Assembly: GCA_964429355.1 (NCBI GenBank)
Contig: CAYSCH010000460.1
Coordinates: 1 to 6,931, forward strand
From: JAAYAY01 sp964429355
Lineage (GTDB): Bacteria > Planctomycetota > Planctomycetia > Pirellulales > Thermoguttaceae
Length of the DNA stretch: 6,931 bases
Direction: 5' to 3'
Both the position numbers and the translations under genes were made by a program. The first letter of the stretch is position 1, and each line of letters starts with the position of its first letter. Positions 1 to 6,603 of the stretch are shown piece after piece. Under the pieces are notes generated by a model. That model was not told where the DNA came from. It was given only the letters and a program-made list of their open reading frames with translations, and made no database searches.

Positions 1-1
1 G

Positions 2-1192
2 ATCGACTACACTTTCCTGGACAGGATGCTCAAAGAGTCTCACGACTCGGGGCAGAAGTTGGCGTTTCGGGTGATGTGCTGTTCGCCCTACAAGGGCCGC
101 TTGTACCATCCCGACTGGCTCACGGAAATCGGCGGCAGGATACTCATTGCCGACCACAACAGCGTTGAGCCGCTTCCCATCCCCGACATGGACGATCCGA
201 TCATCCTGAACGCCCACCTCGACTTCATCAAGCGGCTGGGCGAGCGGTACGACGGCCATCCTGACCTCGACCATCTGGACCTCGGCTCCATCGGTTGGTG
301 GGGCGAGTGGCACTTGAGCGGGTCAAAGAACTGCAAACTGCCAACGCTGGAAAACCGGATGAAGGTGGTGGACGCCTACTTGGCTGCCTTCAAGAAGACA
401 CCGCTGGTCATGCTGATCAACGGGAAAGAATGCACGGCACACGCCACGCAGCATGGCACCGGTTGGCGGGCGGACTCGATGGGCGACCTGGGCAGCTTCT
501 CGCCGACCTGGAACCACATGCACAACGCCTATCCGACTTTGATACGTGAGGGCAAGGCACAGGACGCCTGGAAGAACGGGCCGATTGCCTACGAGCCCCC
601 TGCTGCCGTTGCGGAATTCGTCGAGAAGCAGTGGCCGCTTCGGTGGATCTTCAACTATGCCTTGGCTTGCCACGGCAGCTTGTATAGCGGAAAGTCGGGG
701 CGGTTGCCCGACGACGAGAACTTCCGACAAGAACTGGAGCGGTTTCTGCGACGGCTGGGATACCGGCTGGTGCTCAAGGAGCTAACGCATCCCGGTCAGG
801 TCCGACCAGGCGAGAAGCTGAACGTGGGAATGAAGTGGCAGAATGTAGGCTCGGCCCCGTGCTACAGGCCCTATCGAGTGGCCTACCGTCTGGCGAGCCC
901 TGGAGGACAGCAGCGGGTCTTCGTCATCGACACCACCGTCAACAAGTGGTTGCCCGGTTCCATCGAGCTTTTCACAGAGGAGTTTTTCAAGGAGCCGAAG
1001 GACTTGCCGCCCGGTGAAGTCGCTGAAGTACGGGATTCGATCCTGTTGCCCGGCACGCTCGCACCAGCCACATACACTCTCTCCATTGCCGTCGTAAGTG
1101 AAAAGGACGAACGACCGGTCGCTCGGCTTGGGATCAAGGGGCGTGCCGACGATGGCTGGTATCCATTGAGCAAGGTCTCGGTGGCCCGGTAG
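2..1192 (+). CDS. DUF4832 domain glycoside-hydrolase-like protein, 5'-truncated by window edge
   Basis: The frame is open to the left edge (eight codons precede the first Met at base 26), so the true start lies outside the window. From that Met, 388 residues are visible. The first ~215 residues look like the end of a TIM-barrel of the GH-A type: a GWWGEWH motif at residues 90-96, with Glu94 placed like the acid/base on strand 4, and AYEP around Glu190, placed like a strand-7 nucleophile. A PGEKLNV motif at 261-267 opens a C-terminal beta-sandwich (~255-388), the layout seen in DUF4832 proteins. Known family members sit in carbohydrate-degradation loci of planctomycetes and Bacteroidetes; the substrate is unknown. 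The Glu roles are inferred from position only. The signal peptide, if any, would be upstream of the window. A DUF4038-type gene start follows after 41 bases on the same strand, suggesting a former operon. Confidence 0.8.
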   Translation: MDYTFLDRMLKESHDSGQKLAFRVMCCSPYKGRLYHPDWLTEIGGRILIADHNSVEPLPIPDMDDPIILNAHLDFIKRLGERYDGHPDLDHLDLGSIGWWGEWHLSGSKNCKLPTLENRMKVVDAYLAAFKKTPLVMLINGKECTAHATQHGTGWRADSMGDLGSFSPTWNHMHNAYPTLIREGKAQDAWKNGPIAYEPPAAVAEFVEKQWPLRWIFNYALACHGSLYSGKSGRLPDDENFRQELERFLRRLGYRLVLKELTHPGQVRPGEKLNVGMKWQNVGSAPCYRPYRVAYRLASPGGQQRVFVIDTTVNKWLPGSIELFTEEFFKEPKDLPPGEVAEVRDSILLPGTLAPATYTLSIAVVSEKDERPVARLGIKGRADDGWYPLSKVSVAR

Positions 1193-1233
1193 CACCGTTT
1201 CAGCCCAATCCGTGAAAGGCATGAGGTAGTTCA

Positions 1234-1443
1234 ATGTCAACGCTTCGCACGGTTCTTCTCGTGGGGGCATCGATTCTGGGCCTTTCACCTGCGTCGGCCG
1301 CTGAGTTCCCGCTGAAGACGGCAGACAATGGACGATTCCTCATCGACCAGAAGGGGGAACCATTCCTGGTCGTTGGGGACACCGCATGGTCCCGGGAGCA
1401 AACGGCTATCAGCTACCTGTGCCGGTGCGCCGGGCAGGAATGA
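1234..1443 (+). pseudogene. Truncated DUF4038 (apiosidase-like) glycoside hydrolase gene, N-terminal fragment
   Basis: The first ~50 codons look genuine. A GAGG ribosome binding site lies 7 bases before the ATG, and the signal peptide (MSTLRTVLLVGASILGLSPASA, cut after Ala22) has a hydrophobic core and an AxA-type site. The mature start, with NGRFLIDQKGEPFLVVGDTAW, matches the opening strand of DUF4038/apiosidase-like barrels, where a conserved GDTAW is followed by several hundred more residues. Here the similarity ends after TAWS. The remaining 16 residues (REQTAISYLCRCAGQE) do not look like the family, and a TGA follows. Full-length members are usually over 400 residues; this is 69. I read it as a deletion or rearrangement remnant that may still make a short exported peptide. 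It was probably co-transcribed with the DUF4832 gene. Confidence 0.72.
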
Positions 1444-1519
1444 GATCGTGTCGCACAATAGAACGCATTTGTCGAGAAGGGGTTGAGGATTTTGTGCGGC
1501 GTAAGAAAAGATTGGGCGG

Positions 1520-2839
1520 CTACTCAGCGCGTTTCAAGTGATTGAGGATGTCCAGCGATTCCTTCTCAATGATCTCAGCGGCCCGCGTCGTGAGATAGGA
1601 GTGCTCTCCAAACCAGGTTTCGTAACTGCCTCCTTCAAATGCCTTGGCAGTGGGCACATAGCCATGAGCGCCGTTGGTCTGCTCCGCGACCATTGTATGT
1701 TGAAAGGGTGATTGTCTCTTGATGCTCATGCCGATTCCACAAAACAGTTCGTCGGGATTGGTCACAATCGCAAAATCAGCGCCGATACGGATGCCGGTGA
1801 AAAAGAATTGATAGGTCGGCTTTGCGCACTTCTTCGTGTCGTCGAACGACCTCTTGAAGAGTCCGAGTTGTCCAGGCCACTTGAGGGCAATGTCCTCTTC
1901 CTTGAATTCTGGGTGCTCTCTTCCCGGCATGGCCATCTCCCGGCATTTCACGTAAATCGCAGGGTTGGCGATGGGTTCGAGTCGTCCCAAACACCGCACG
2001 ATTTCTCCGCCGAGTTCTTTGCCAAAGACATCCCTTCGCCCGCTGTGAACCGGATTCACGTCCCCACAGGCGCCTGTGAGAAACAGCGTCGGCACCTCAT
2101 ATCCCAAGTGTTTCTGGACATACTGTTGAACGTCACCGGGAAAATCTGCGGAGATAACGAGTTCACGGGTACAGGCGGCGTGACAGGCGAAGTTATACAC
2201 CACCACCTTGTACCTTCGATCTTCGCCCACCACCGCCAGCACGTCGAACTCGGGATCTGCAGGGCCTTCCGCCGGATATTTGCTCGCTTCCCCTGGAGGC
2301 AACAGCCACCGGTCCCAGGCTTCCCCGTCTTTGATCACCCTTCGGCATTCGCTCACGCCCTCCGCCTTGCCCCTCGAGGTGCCGAGCGTGCATGGCGCCA
2401 GATCACGCACCGCAAGCGCCACCGCCTCGGCAATGGGTGTTACCAGTGCGTCCCTGTAATAGGACCACAGCGGGCCGCGGTGAGTGTGGGAGGCACAGAT
2501 GATCACGTTGCCGGCCGCGATGCCGGTGGTCCGCTCAATCTGCTGACACGCCCGAACCACATGTTCCACCGGGTATTTTAAGGTGTCCAAGGTGATAATC
2601 GCCGCCTTCTGCCCTCCAGTCGCCAAGACCAGAGCCCTTACATAAAGGCGACTACCTACGGACGATGATTTCAACGTCTCCGGCGATCCCGCCAGCACGA
2701 CTGGATCGGTGGGCGTGATGTCCACAATGCCGACACCCGCATCAAGATAACCGTCGGATATGGCTGCTTCACCATCTCCAGCGAATGCGGCCATAACGAA
2801 CCAAGCCAGCACCACACCCCAAGCCAAGACATCTCTCAT
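1520..2839 (-). CDS. Neutral/alkaline non-lysosomal ceramidase-like secreted hydrolase
   Basis: This 439-residue protein has an N-terminal hydrophobic signal (~residues 4-20, probable cleavage near Ala20 or Ala26). Family motifs run in order: ASHTHRGP at 116-123 (zinc-ligand histidine), NFACHA at 216-221 (second histidine), SADFPGD at 230-236, GACGDVNP at 256-263, NPDELF at 361-366 (candidate Glu ligand) and GYVPTAKAFEGGSYE at 393-407 (candidate Tyr ligand, Tyr406). These match the catalytic domain of neutral ceramidases (PF04734), which hydrolyse the amide of N-acylsphingosine. The C-terminal immunoglobulin-like domain of true ceramidases is missing, and the GDVSPN hexapeptide with the active-site Ser reads GDVNPV here, so ceramidase activity is doubtful. 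Many planctomycete paralogues are annotated this way without a known substrate. The ATG at 2839 is supported by GAGG at 2847-2850, 7 bases upstream. The gene converges on the truncated DUF4038 gene. Confidence 0.87.
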   Translation of the reverse strand: MRDVLAWGVVLAWFVMAAFAGDGEAAISDGYLDAGVGIVDITPTDPVVLAGSPETLKSSSVGSRLYVRALVLATGGQKAAIITLDTLKYPVEHVVRACQQIERTTGIAAGNVIICASHTHRGPLWSYYRDALVTPIAEAVALAVRDLAPCTLGTSRGKAEGVSECRRVIKDGEAWDRWLLPPGEASKYPAEGPADPEFDVLAVVGEDRRYKVVVYNFACHAACTRELVISADFPGDVQQYVQKHLGYEVPTLFLTGACGDVNPVHSGRRDVFGKELGGEIVRCLGRLEPIANPAIYVKCREMAMPGREHPEFKEEDIALKWPGQLGLFKRSFDDTKKCAKPTYQFFFTGIRIGADFAIVTNPDELFCGIGMSIKRQSPFQHTMVAEQTNGAHGYVPTAKAFEGGSYETWFGEHSYLTTRAAEIIEKESLDILNHLKRAE

Positions 2840-2846
2840 TGGGAAA

Positions 2847-2850
2847 CCTC
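2847..2850 (-). promoter_or_regulatory. Ribosome binding site of the ceramidase-like gene
   Basis: GAGG on the minus strand, 7 bases before the ATG at 2839. It supports this start, which is also the one that yields a complete signal peptide. Confidence 0.55.
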
Positions 2851-2972
2851 GCGGAACGACGTTTCGGATCCTTGAGACCCATTATGGTTGCGAGGACACC
2901 GTGCTGCAAACGGTTGATTTTACGGGAACCGACCCAGTCTGCCCGCCGTGAGCCCTTTCCCGAGGAGCCTGA

Positions 2973-3207
2973 CTTCAGGGCCGGACCCGGCATAGGTACC
3001 TGGTGATGCTGGCTTACAGCCTGCTCATGGGCCAACTGAGGCAGGACCGTGCACAATTGGGCTCCGTGTCGCATGAAGACCATCGGCGAAGCCTGCCGGG
3101 CAATGACGAATGAGACGCTCCGCGCCACCCTCACTTGGGTCGTCACGCAGGTCCAGGACTACGGAAGAGACTGTCATCACGCGTTCGCCAAGCTGCGCCT
3201 GGCCTGA
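2973..3207 (+). pseudogene. Decayed C-terminal end of an IS701-like DDE transposase, frameshifted
   Basis: Two overlapping plus-strand frames together read like the tail of an IS701-type transposase. From 2973 the first frame gives an LQGRTRHRYLVMLAYSLLMGQLRQ stretch, resembling the family's G-R-x-W-x-G-x-H-H-H followed by a hydrophobic LVMLAYSLL helix, and ends at TGA 3111-3113. The next frame (from about 3058, +1 relative to the first) gives MKTIGEACRAMTNETLRATL from 3073, like the family's TTIGEACR C-terminal helix, and ends FAKLRLA at TGA 3205-3207. A stop at 2970-2972 ends the similarity on the left. At least one frameshift and loss of the whole catalytic part make it inactive. I saw no terminal inverted repeats. 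Assignment is by remembered family pattern, so the exact IS family is uncertain. Confidence 0.5.
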
Positions 3208-3802
3208 TTTGCAGGAGTCCAGTCAGAATCGCTCCAGATGTCCATGGAATCGCTCTGTCCATCAAGACAGCCTCCGAGTCCTGCCTCAGTCCGGCAGTCA
3301 TGGGGCGCGTTCGGGGTAGGTTCTGACGGCTTGTTTGGGTCGCAGAGGACGACTCCCTCTCTAGTTCGCCGCGAGCATGCGGTCTCTTTCGTTGTCTTCC
3401 ACACCTTGATGCTATGTTTGTGTGGTCTTCCCTTCTCCCCGATAAAATGCAAACAAGTATCGGGGCAGGAAACGGCTACGTCGGCTTCATCATTTCCCCG
3501 GCGTGGCCGTTCTTTTCTTGCTCACCTCTTGGTGACGAGCTCTCAGAATCGGCATAGCGAGACAATAAAAGCGATCCCACTGGAACGAAGGGAAGATCAA
3601 TCCGATGCGACCGTTTGACCGACATCGACAGTGCTCTGGCTGTGATCACCGCGTGTCTTTGTCTTTCTCCTCTGACGCAAACATCCCCGCGAGAATCGGC
3701 CCGTCCCGAGAACTTCCACCAACGAGATCGACGATTGATTCTCTGGCCACCGATTTGGCACCAAATGTCTGAACCGTTCTTCAGCTCGATTTCACCATTG
3801 GC
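3208..3802. other. Gene-poor stretch, no supported gene
   Basis: Reading frames of up to 126 residues exist here, but none has a ribosome binding site, a recognisable motif or a protein-like composition. Visible structures are a short imperfect tandem duplication at 3227-3262 (AATCGCTC and TGTCCAT each occur twice), the 8-bp inverted repeat at 3437-3465, and a compact palindrome ATTTGG-CA-CCAAAT at 3753-3766. The stretch follows the transposase remnant directly and may hold further eroded mobile-element sequence. Confidence 0.5.
3437..3465. repeat. Perfect 8-bp inverted repeat with 13-base spacer
   Basis: CCCCGATA (3437-3444) and TATCGGGG (3458-3465) are exact inverted copies around an A-rich 13-base spacer. 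No T-tract follows on either strand, so it is not a typical intrinsic terminator. It could be a protein-binding site or an eroded element end. It lies 338 bases beyond the stop of the nitrilase-like gene. Confidence 0.5.
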
Positions 3803-4852
3803 TCAAATCGGCTTGTCTTTAGAGCGCGCCTCGTTTATCTCGCGTCGACTGCGGTGCCGGTACTCGCGGAGCGTCTCGATCTGATACTGTTTGCAGAGGT
3901 CGCGGACTTTCACGGCCGGCCTGACGGAGCGGAACACATACCAGGATTCTATTTCCAAGAATTGCTCCTGGACGATCTCGCCCGAGTGCTCCCGAAGGAG
4001 CCGCTCCACCTTATCCTCGTTGAAGTTGGTGTGGATGAGCGTCCGGTCCAAGTCGAGGGTCGCGGCATATTGCTGCGGGCAAGGCTGTTCGTCCGGCTCA
4101 ATCGTCTTGCCAAGCAGGTCAATCATGTTGCCCCGGCCCACAGCCACGATGTAGTAGTTGTGGATCATCGCGTAGCCATTCAGGGGCATCCCGCCGCCGT
4201 AGGCGCTGGGCCAGAAGACCACCTCGGCGCCTTTACGCTCCGCCTCTTGCCATAACTCGTCAAAGTTGGCGTCGAAACAGGTGAGGATGGCGATGCGGCC
4301 GAAATCGGTGTCGAAGACCGGTACTCCTTCCCGGCCGAGATGCAGACGTTCGCCCCAGTACACAAATACTTTCCGATACCTTCCCACAATGCTGCCATTC
4401 CGGTCCAGCAGCACGGCCGTGTTGTACTGTCGACCGTCGGTCGATTGCTCGCGGATCGGGCAGATCACATACATCCGATGTTTCTTGGCCAACTCGGCAA
4501 CGGCATTGGTGGTTGGACCAGGGATTGTCTCTGCCATTGTGCCGGCGAACTCTTCGGGCAGGCAGGCAATGTCCACGCCCTGCTGACCAGCGGTCTCCAG
4601 GTGTTCCCTCGCCAATCCAAGTTTCTGAGAACGGTCTCCGCCGAAGCCGATAGCGATCGCCGCGACCTTGACCTGCCGTCCTGGCAAGGCAGTTCGTTCC
4701 GCCACCACCACCGCACCGCCGGCCATAATTCCCGCCACCAGTACCATCGCGTGAATATGGCGGTGCTGAAAGTAAGGTTGCCGCTCCCGTTTGCGTTCGA
4801 GAGCGACTGAATCCATATCGAAGAGTGGCCCGATGTTGTTCTTGCTGGGCAT
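3803..4852 (-). CDS. Carbon-nitrogen hydrolase (nitrilase superfamily), membrane-anchored or exported
   Basis: This 349-residue protein has the nitrilase-superfamily fold and Glu-Lys-Cys triad in the usual order: LPEEF at 98-102 (Glu100 as base), GRYRKVF at 157-163 (Lys161) and LTCFDANF at 190-197 (Cys192 as nucleophile). FWPSAYGGG (213-221) follows where the family has its WP(S/A) strand. Known members hydrolyse or condense amides (amidases, carbamoylases, nitrilases); the substrate cannot be told here. Residues ~35-51 form one hydrophobic segment after a charged 33-residue leader, suggesting a signal anchor or long signal peptide with the enzyme outside the cytoplasm. The ATG at 4852 is supported by GGGAG at 4860-4864, 7 bases upstream; the internal Met36 has no ribosome binding site. 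The C-terminal tail (~315-349) is highly charged. It stands alone, with long gaps on both sides. Confidence 0.87.
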   Translation of the reverse strand: MPSKNNIGPLFDMDSVALERKRERQPYFQHRHIHAMVLVAGIMAGGAVVVAERTALPGRQVKVAAIAIGFGGDRSQKLGLAREHLETAGQQGVDIACLPEEFAGTMAETIPGPTTNAVAELAKKHRMYVICPIREQSTDGRQYNTAVLLDRNGSIVGRYRKVFVYWGERLHLGREGVPVFDTDFGRIAILTCFDANFDELWQEAERKGAEVVFWPSAYGGGMPLNGYAMIHNYYIVAVGRGNMIDLLGKTIEPDEQPCPQQYAATLDLDRTLIHTNFNEDKVERLLREHSGEIVQEQFLEIESWYVFRSVRPAVKVRDLCKQYQIETLREYRHRSRREINEARSKDKPI

Positions 4853-4859
4853 GCTGGAG

Positions 4860-4864
4860 CTCCC
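4860..4864 (-). promoter_or_regulatory. Ribosome binding site of the nitrilase-like gene
   Basis: GGGAG on the minus strand, 7 bases before the ATG at 4852. It favours the long start over internal Met36 (ATG at 4747), which has no such signal. The charged leader before the hydrophobic segment is therefore probably real. Confidence 0.55.
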
Positions 4865-5188
4865 GTTCTGCCATGGTCAAGCGCGACACTGATAAGGCTG
4901 CCTTGCTGACCCGTGTGACGATCCAAATGAAGATCTCCGACGCGAACGACGAGCTATTGCCCGTGACGGAGAAGATATACCCGCTTGCACTCAGGCGGTC
5001 TCAATGTAACTGCCGCAGCCTTCGGAAAACAGTTTACGCGTTTTTCTTTCGGAGCAGTCAGTCAGCTTGCCCAAGAATTAACCTGGAAAATGGTCTGGAG
5101 ATTTCGAGCGGGTACTCGAAGCCAGTGTAAGGATCTTGAACAACTTGCGGGTGTTCCAGTCGAAAATCGATTGCCCGACAGGTGCGCA
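4865..5188. other. Upstream region of the nitrilase-like gene, no supported gene
   Basis: No convincing gene is seen on either strand. A plus-strand frame could begin at ATG 4873 and reads to 5130, but it lacks a well-placed ribosome binding site and any family motif. The minus-strand promoter for the nitrilase-like gene should lie here; no box is strong enough to call. Confidence 0.4.
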
Positions 5189-5226
5189 GAAAATGGGCCG
5201 TATGGCGGGGCAGAGCCACACGGCCC
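5189..5226 (-). terminator. Intrinsic terminator for minus-strand transcription
   Basis: Read on the minus strand, GGGCCGTGTGGC and GCCATACGGCCC pair over 12 positions (one G-U) around an 8-base loop, followed by ATTTTCT. The G-U pair forms only in the minus-strand RNA (the plus strand has an A-C mismatch), and the T-run is on the minus side only, so direction is clear. It would end transcripts from the small hypothetical gene at 5449-5922, with repeat copy 1 lying between the stop codon and the hairpin. Confidence 0.6.
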
Positions 5227-5340
5227 TTGGCCGCAGATCTGAGACCACGGCCCGTCCGAAATGTAATACTGCCCTAATGCCCCCGCAATGCAGCGGGCGA
5301 AGGGCACGCCAGGGGTCTGTGGGGGGGCAGCATTATTGAA
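5227..5340. repeat. Direct repeat, copy 1 (about 114 bp)
   Basis: This matches 6742-6854 in the same orientation with about 14 mismatches and one gap (roughly 87% identity by hand). Two blocks are identical in both copies: TTGGCCGCAGATCTGAGACC plus ACG (5227-5249), and the 29 bases 5283-5311 that begin CCGCAATGCAGCGG. The latter holds a hairpin CCGC-AATGCA-GCGG, extended to 5 pairs here. A run of seven Gs follows. Weaker similarity may extend to ~5350. The left end abuts the terminator; the right end lies close to the small gene's 3' side. No coding assignment is supported, although one minus frame reads GVPFARCIA in both copies. Confidence 0.88.
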
Positions 5341-5448
5341 CAGGGGCGGCTATCCCGATCAAGTGGTCGCCTTGATTGCCATGCCTGCATGTCGAGAAGC
5401 TTGTTCCACTTGGGCAATGGACGTGCCGACTTCGGCATCGCTCCAATA

Positions 5449-5922
5449 TCAGTGGCCGCCCGCCCATGTTTCGGCAATTGCGTCGTAAACCCTTTTGGCA
5501 GCGCACATGCTGAGTTGCTGTTCAAGTGCGTCCAAACGCTCCGCACATGAACTCAGAAAGCCGAAGACGGTGGCATCTTCGGACTGCTCCGATGGGTCAT
5601 TTCTTACCAAGACCTTGATCAAGCGGTCTCCCTTCCTGTGAATCCTTTTCAACGTGACCTCGTAAGCGAAGTCATCCTGTTTGTTGATTTCTTCAACGAT
5701 GATTACAGCCCACAGGCTGCGTTTGCTGGGGCCGCTCTTGCTTGCCTTCCGTTTTCGCTTGGCTCTCTTCCTCTTCTTGTCGGGGTAGGTTACCCATAGA
5801 CGAAGCTCTTTGTCTAGCAGCCCCAGTGGGCCGTCAGGCGTCGGTTCCAGGGCCGCCAATGGTGCAGCCTCTTCTTCATCAATATCGGACCAGGTATAGG
5901 AATGAAAATTGGGTAACGACAT
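5449..5922 (-). CDS. Hypothetical protein with a lysine/arginine-rich centre
   Basis: I do not recognise this family. From ATG 5922 the product is 157 residues; a GTG three codons earlier (5931) is an alternative, and neither has a clear ribosome binding site. The N-terminal part is acidic and proline-rich (DIDEEEAAPLAALEPTPDG). Then comes LRLWVTYPDKK leading into a strongly basic run (~residues 48-68, with KKRKRAKRKRK), and a probable alpha/beta part with strands LWAVIIVEEI and YEVTLKRI. The C-terminal third looks helical (CAERLDALEQQLSMCAAKRVYDAIAET). The basic run suggests nucleic-acid contact or a surface linker; this is inference only. The frame remains protein-like for 29 more codons after the TGA (to 5359), so the gene may be shortened by a nonsense mutation. 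It lies inside the repeat-bounded block with the terminator downstream. Confidence 0.6.
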   Translation of the reverse strand: MSLPNFHSYTWSDIDEEEAAPLAALEPTPDGPLGLLDKELRLWVTYPDKKRKRAKRKRKASKSGPSKRSLWAVIIVEEINKQDDFAYEVTLKRIHRKGDRLIKVLVRNDPSEQSEDATVFGFLSSCAERLDALEQQLSMCAAKRVYDAIAETWAGGH

Positions 5923-6156
5923 CAGGAGCACGTCTGATTGAAAGGAAGTGGCGGTGCCTCGCAGCTACGAACCAACAGCCTTTTTGTTGAGCGGTGGGAG
6001 CCTGAACTCACAGGCCATGCTCGACTGCGGAGGGAAAGTGGGCCTTCGCCCGGACGGTGTGCATTACTTTCGACTAGACCTACGTCTAACAGATCAGCAG
6101 GGGGAAAACAAGCTTCCGTTGTGTGGGGCGAGATCGCGTGAATGAGGAATGCATTG

Positions 6157-6462
6157 TCACCAACCTCTCTTCTCATCACTTGCGTGGTGGCTCCAAGCCA
6201 TCGCTCCCTGTGTTAACACGTTGTGGGCAAAGTCAAAACCCGCCTCCATTAAGGCGATCTCCACCTTCTTCTGGCTCGGCAGTTTGCCTTCAAGATAGAC
6301 AAGTCCCCAATGCACGGCGTCGCCTCCGTCCACATGAACGCCGGTCGCGACCTCTTTGACCAAGAGCTTCGGATTCATCCGAGCCATCAAGTGCTGAAAG
6401 GTAAGAAACTCGTGTTTGTCGCGCACCGAAAACGCCTTTGGCAATTCGATCTTGGCGTGCAT
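6157..6462 (-). CDS. Small hypothetical protein, 101 residues
   Basis: The frame extends upstream to 6645, but the ATG at 6462 has a strong ribosome binding site (TTAGGAG, 7-base spacing) and the sequence becomes protein-like only from there (MHAKIELPKAFSVRDKHEFL). I do not recognise the family. The order of likely secondary structure is strand (AKIELP), helix (DKHEFLTFQHLMARM), strand (KLLVKEVATG), strand (HWGLVYLEG), helix (QKKVEIALMEAGFDFAHNVL). That resembles a beta-alpha-beta-beta-alpha ferredoxin-like half, such as small regulatory or metal-binding domains, but no CxxC or other binding motif is present. It may be co-transcribed with the minus-strand gene that starts 235 bases downstream, since no terminator is visible between them. 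Three hairpins lie in its upstream region. Confidence 0.66.
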   Translation of the reverse strand: MHAKIELPKAFSVRDKHEFLTFQHLMARMNPKLLVKEVATGVHVDGGDAVHWGLVYLEGKLPSQKKVEIALMEAGFDFAHNVLTQGAMAWSHHASDEKRGW

Positions 6463-6469
6463 GTCGTCG

Positions 6470-6476
6470 CTCCTAA
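6470..6476 (-). promoter_or_regulatory. Strong ribosome binding site fixing the start of the 101-residue gene
   Basis: TTAGGAG on the minus strand, 7 bases before the ATG at 6462. It shows that the 61 upstream in-frame codons (to 6645) are most likely leader, not protein. Confidence 0.7.
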
Positions 6477-6563
6477 TGGTGACGGGAGTGGTGCTCCAAC
6501 CGTTGGCTCTGCATCTCCTGCTTGCCAACCATTCCGGTCGGATGCAATACGGAGCGGCGAATA

Positions 6564-6603
6564 GGGGCTTGATGAAAGCCCCGCCTATGCCCGGCGATAG
6601 GCG
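6564..6603. repeat. Two adjacent 7-bp stem-loops upstream of the 101-residue gene
   Basis: GGGGCTT (6564-6570) pairs with AAGCCCC (6576-6582) around a 5-base loop. CGCCTAT (6582-6588) pairs with ATAGGCG (6597-6603) around an 8-base loop. The two stems share base 6582, so they abut. Neither has a T-tract on either side, so they are not intrinsic terminators. They start about 100 bases upstream of the ATG at 6462 and could form a structured leader RNA on the minus strand. Confidence 0.55.

Noticed and set aside
1712..2581. Long plus-strand reading frame of 289 codons
   Set aside because: It lies entirely antisense to the ceramidase-like gene, has no family motifs, and is explained by the codon pattern of the real gene.
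2769..3146. Minus-strand 125-codon frame upstream of the ceramidase-like gene
   Set aside because: It overlaps the start of the ceramidase-like gene in another frame and is antisense to the transposase remnant; no motif or ribosome binding site.
4260..4889. Minus-strand frame of 209 codons overlapping the nitrilase-like gene
   Set aside because: It shares the strand but is in another frame; its product is low-complexity and arginine/glycine-rich, while the overlapping frame holds the full catalytic triad.
4974..5004. Minus-strand promoter TTGAGA ... TATATC for the nitrilase-like gene
   Set aside because: The 19-base spacer is long and the boxes are only partial matches; such pairs are common by chance.
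4873..5130. Plus-strand gene beginning MVKRDTDKAALLTRVTIQM
   Set aside because: The only GGAG upstream is about 13 bases away, the second half is Cys/Arg/Ser-rich and unlike a folded protein, and no family is recognised.
5954..6145. Small plus-strand gene starting at GTG 5954 with AAGGA 7 bases upstream
   Set aside because: The spacing is good and the C-terminal half looks partly protein-like, but it needs a GTG start, has no recognisable motif and lies between minus-strand genes. Too weak to call.
6210..6219. GTGTTAACAC palindrome as an operator
   Set aside because: It lies inside the coding sequence of the 101-residue gene and is short enough to arise by chance.
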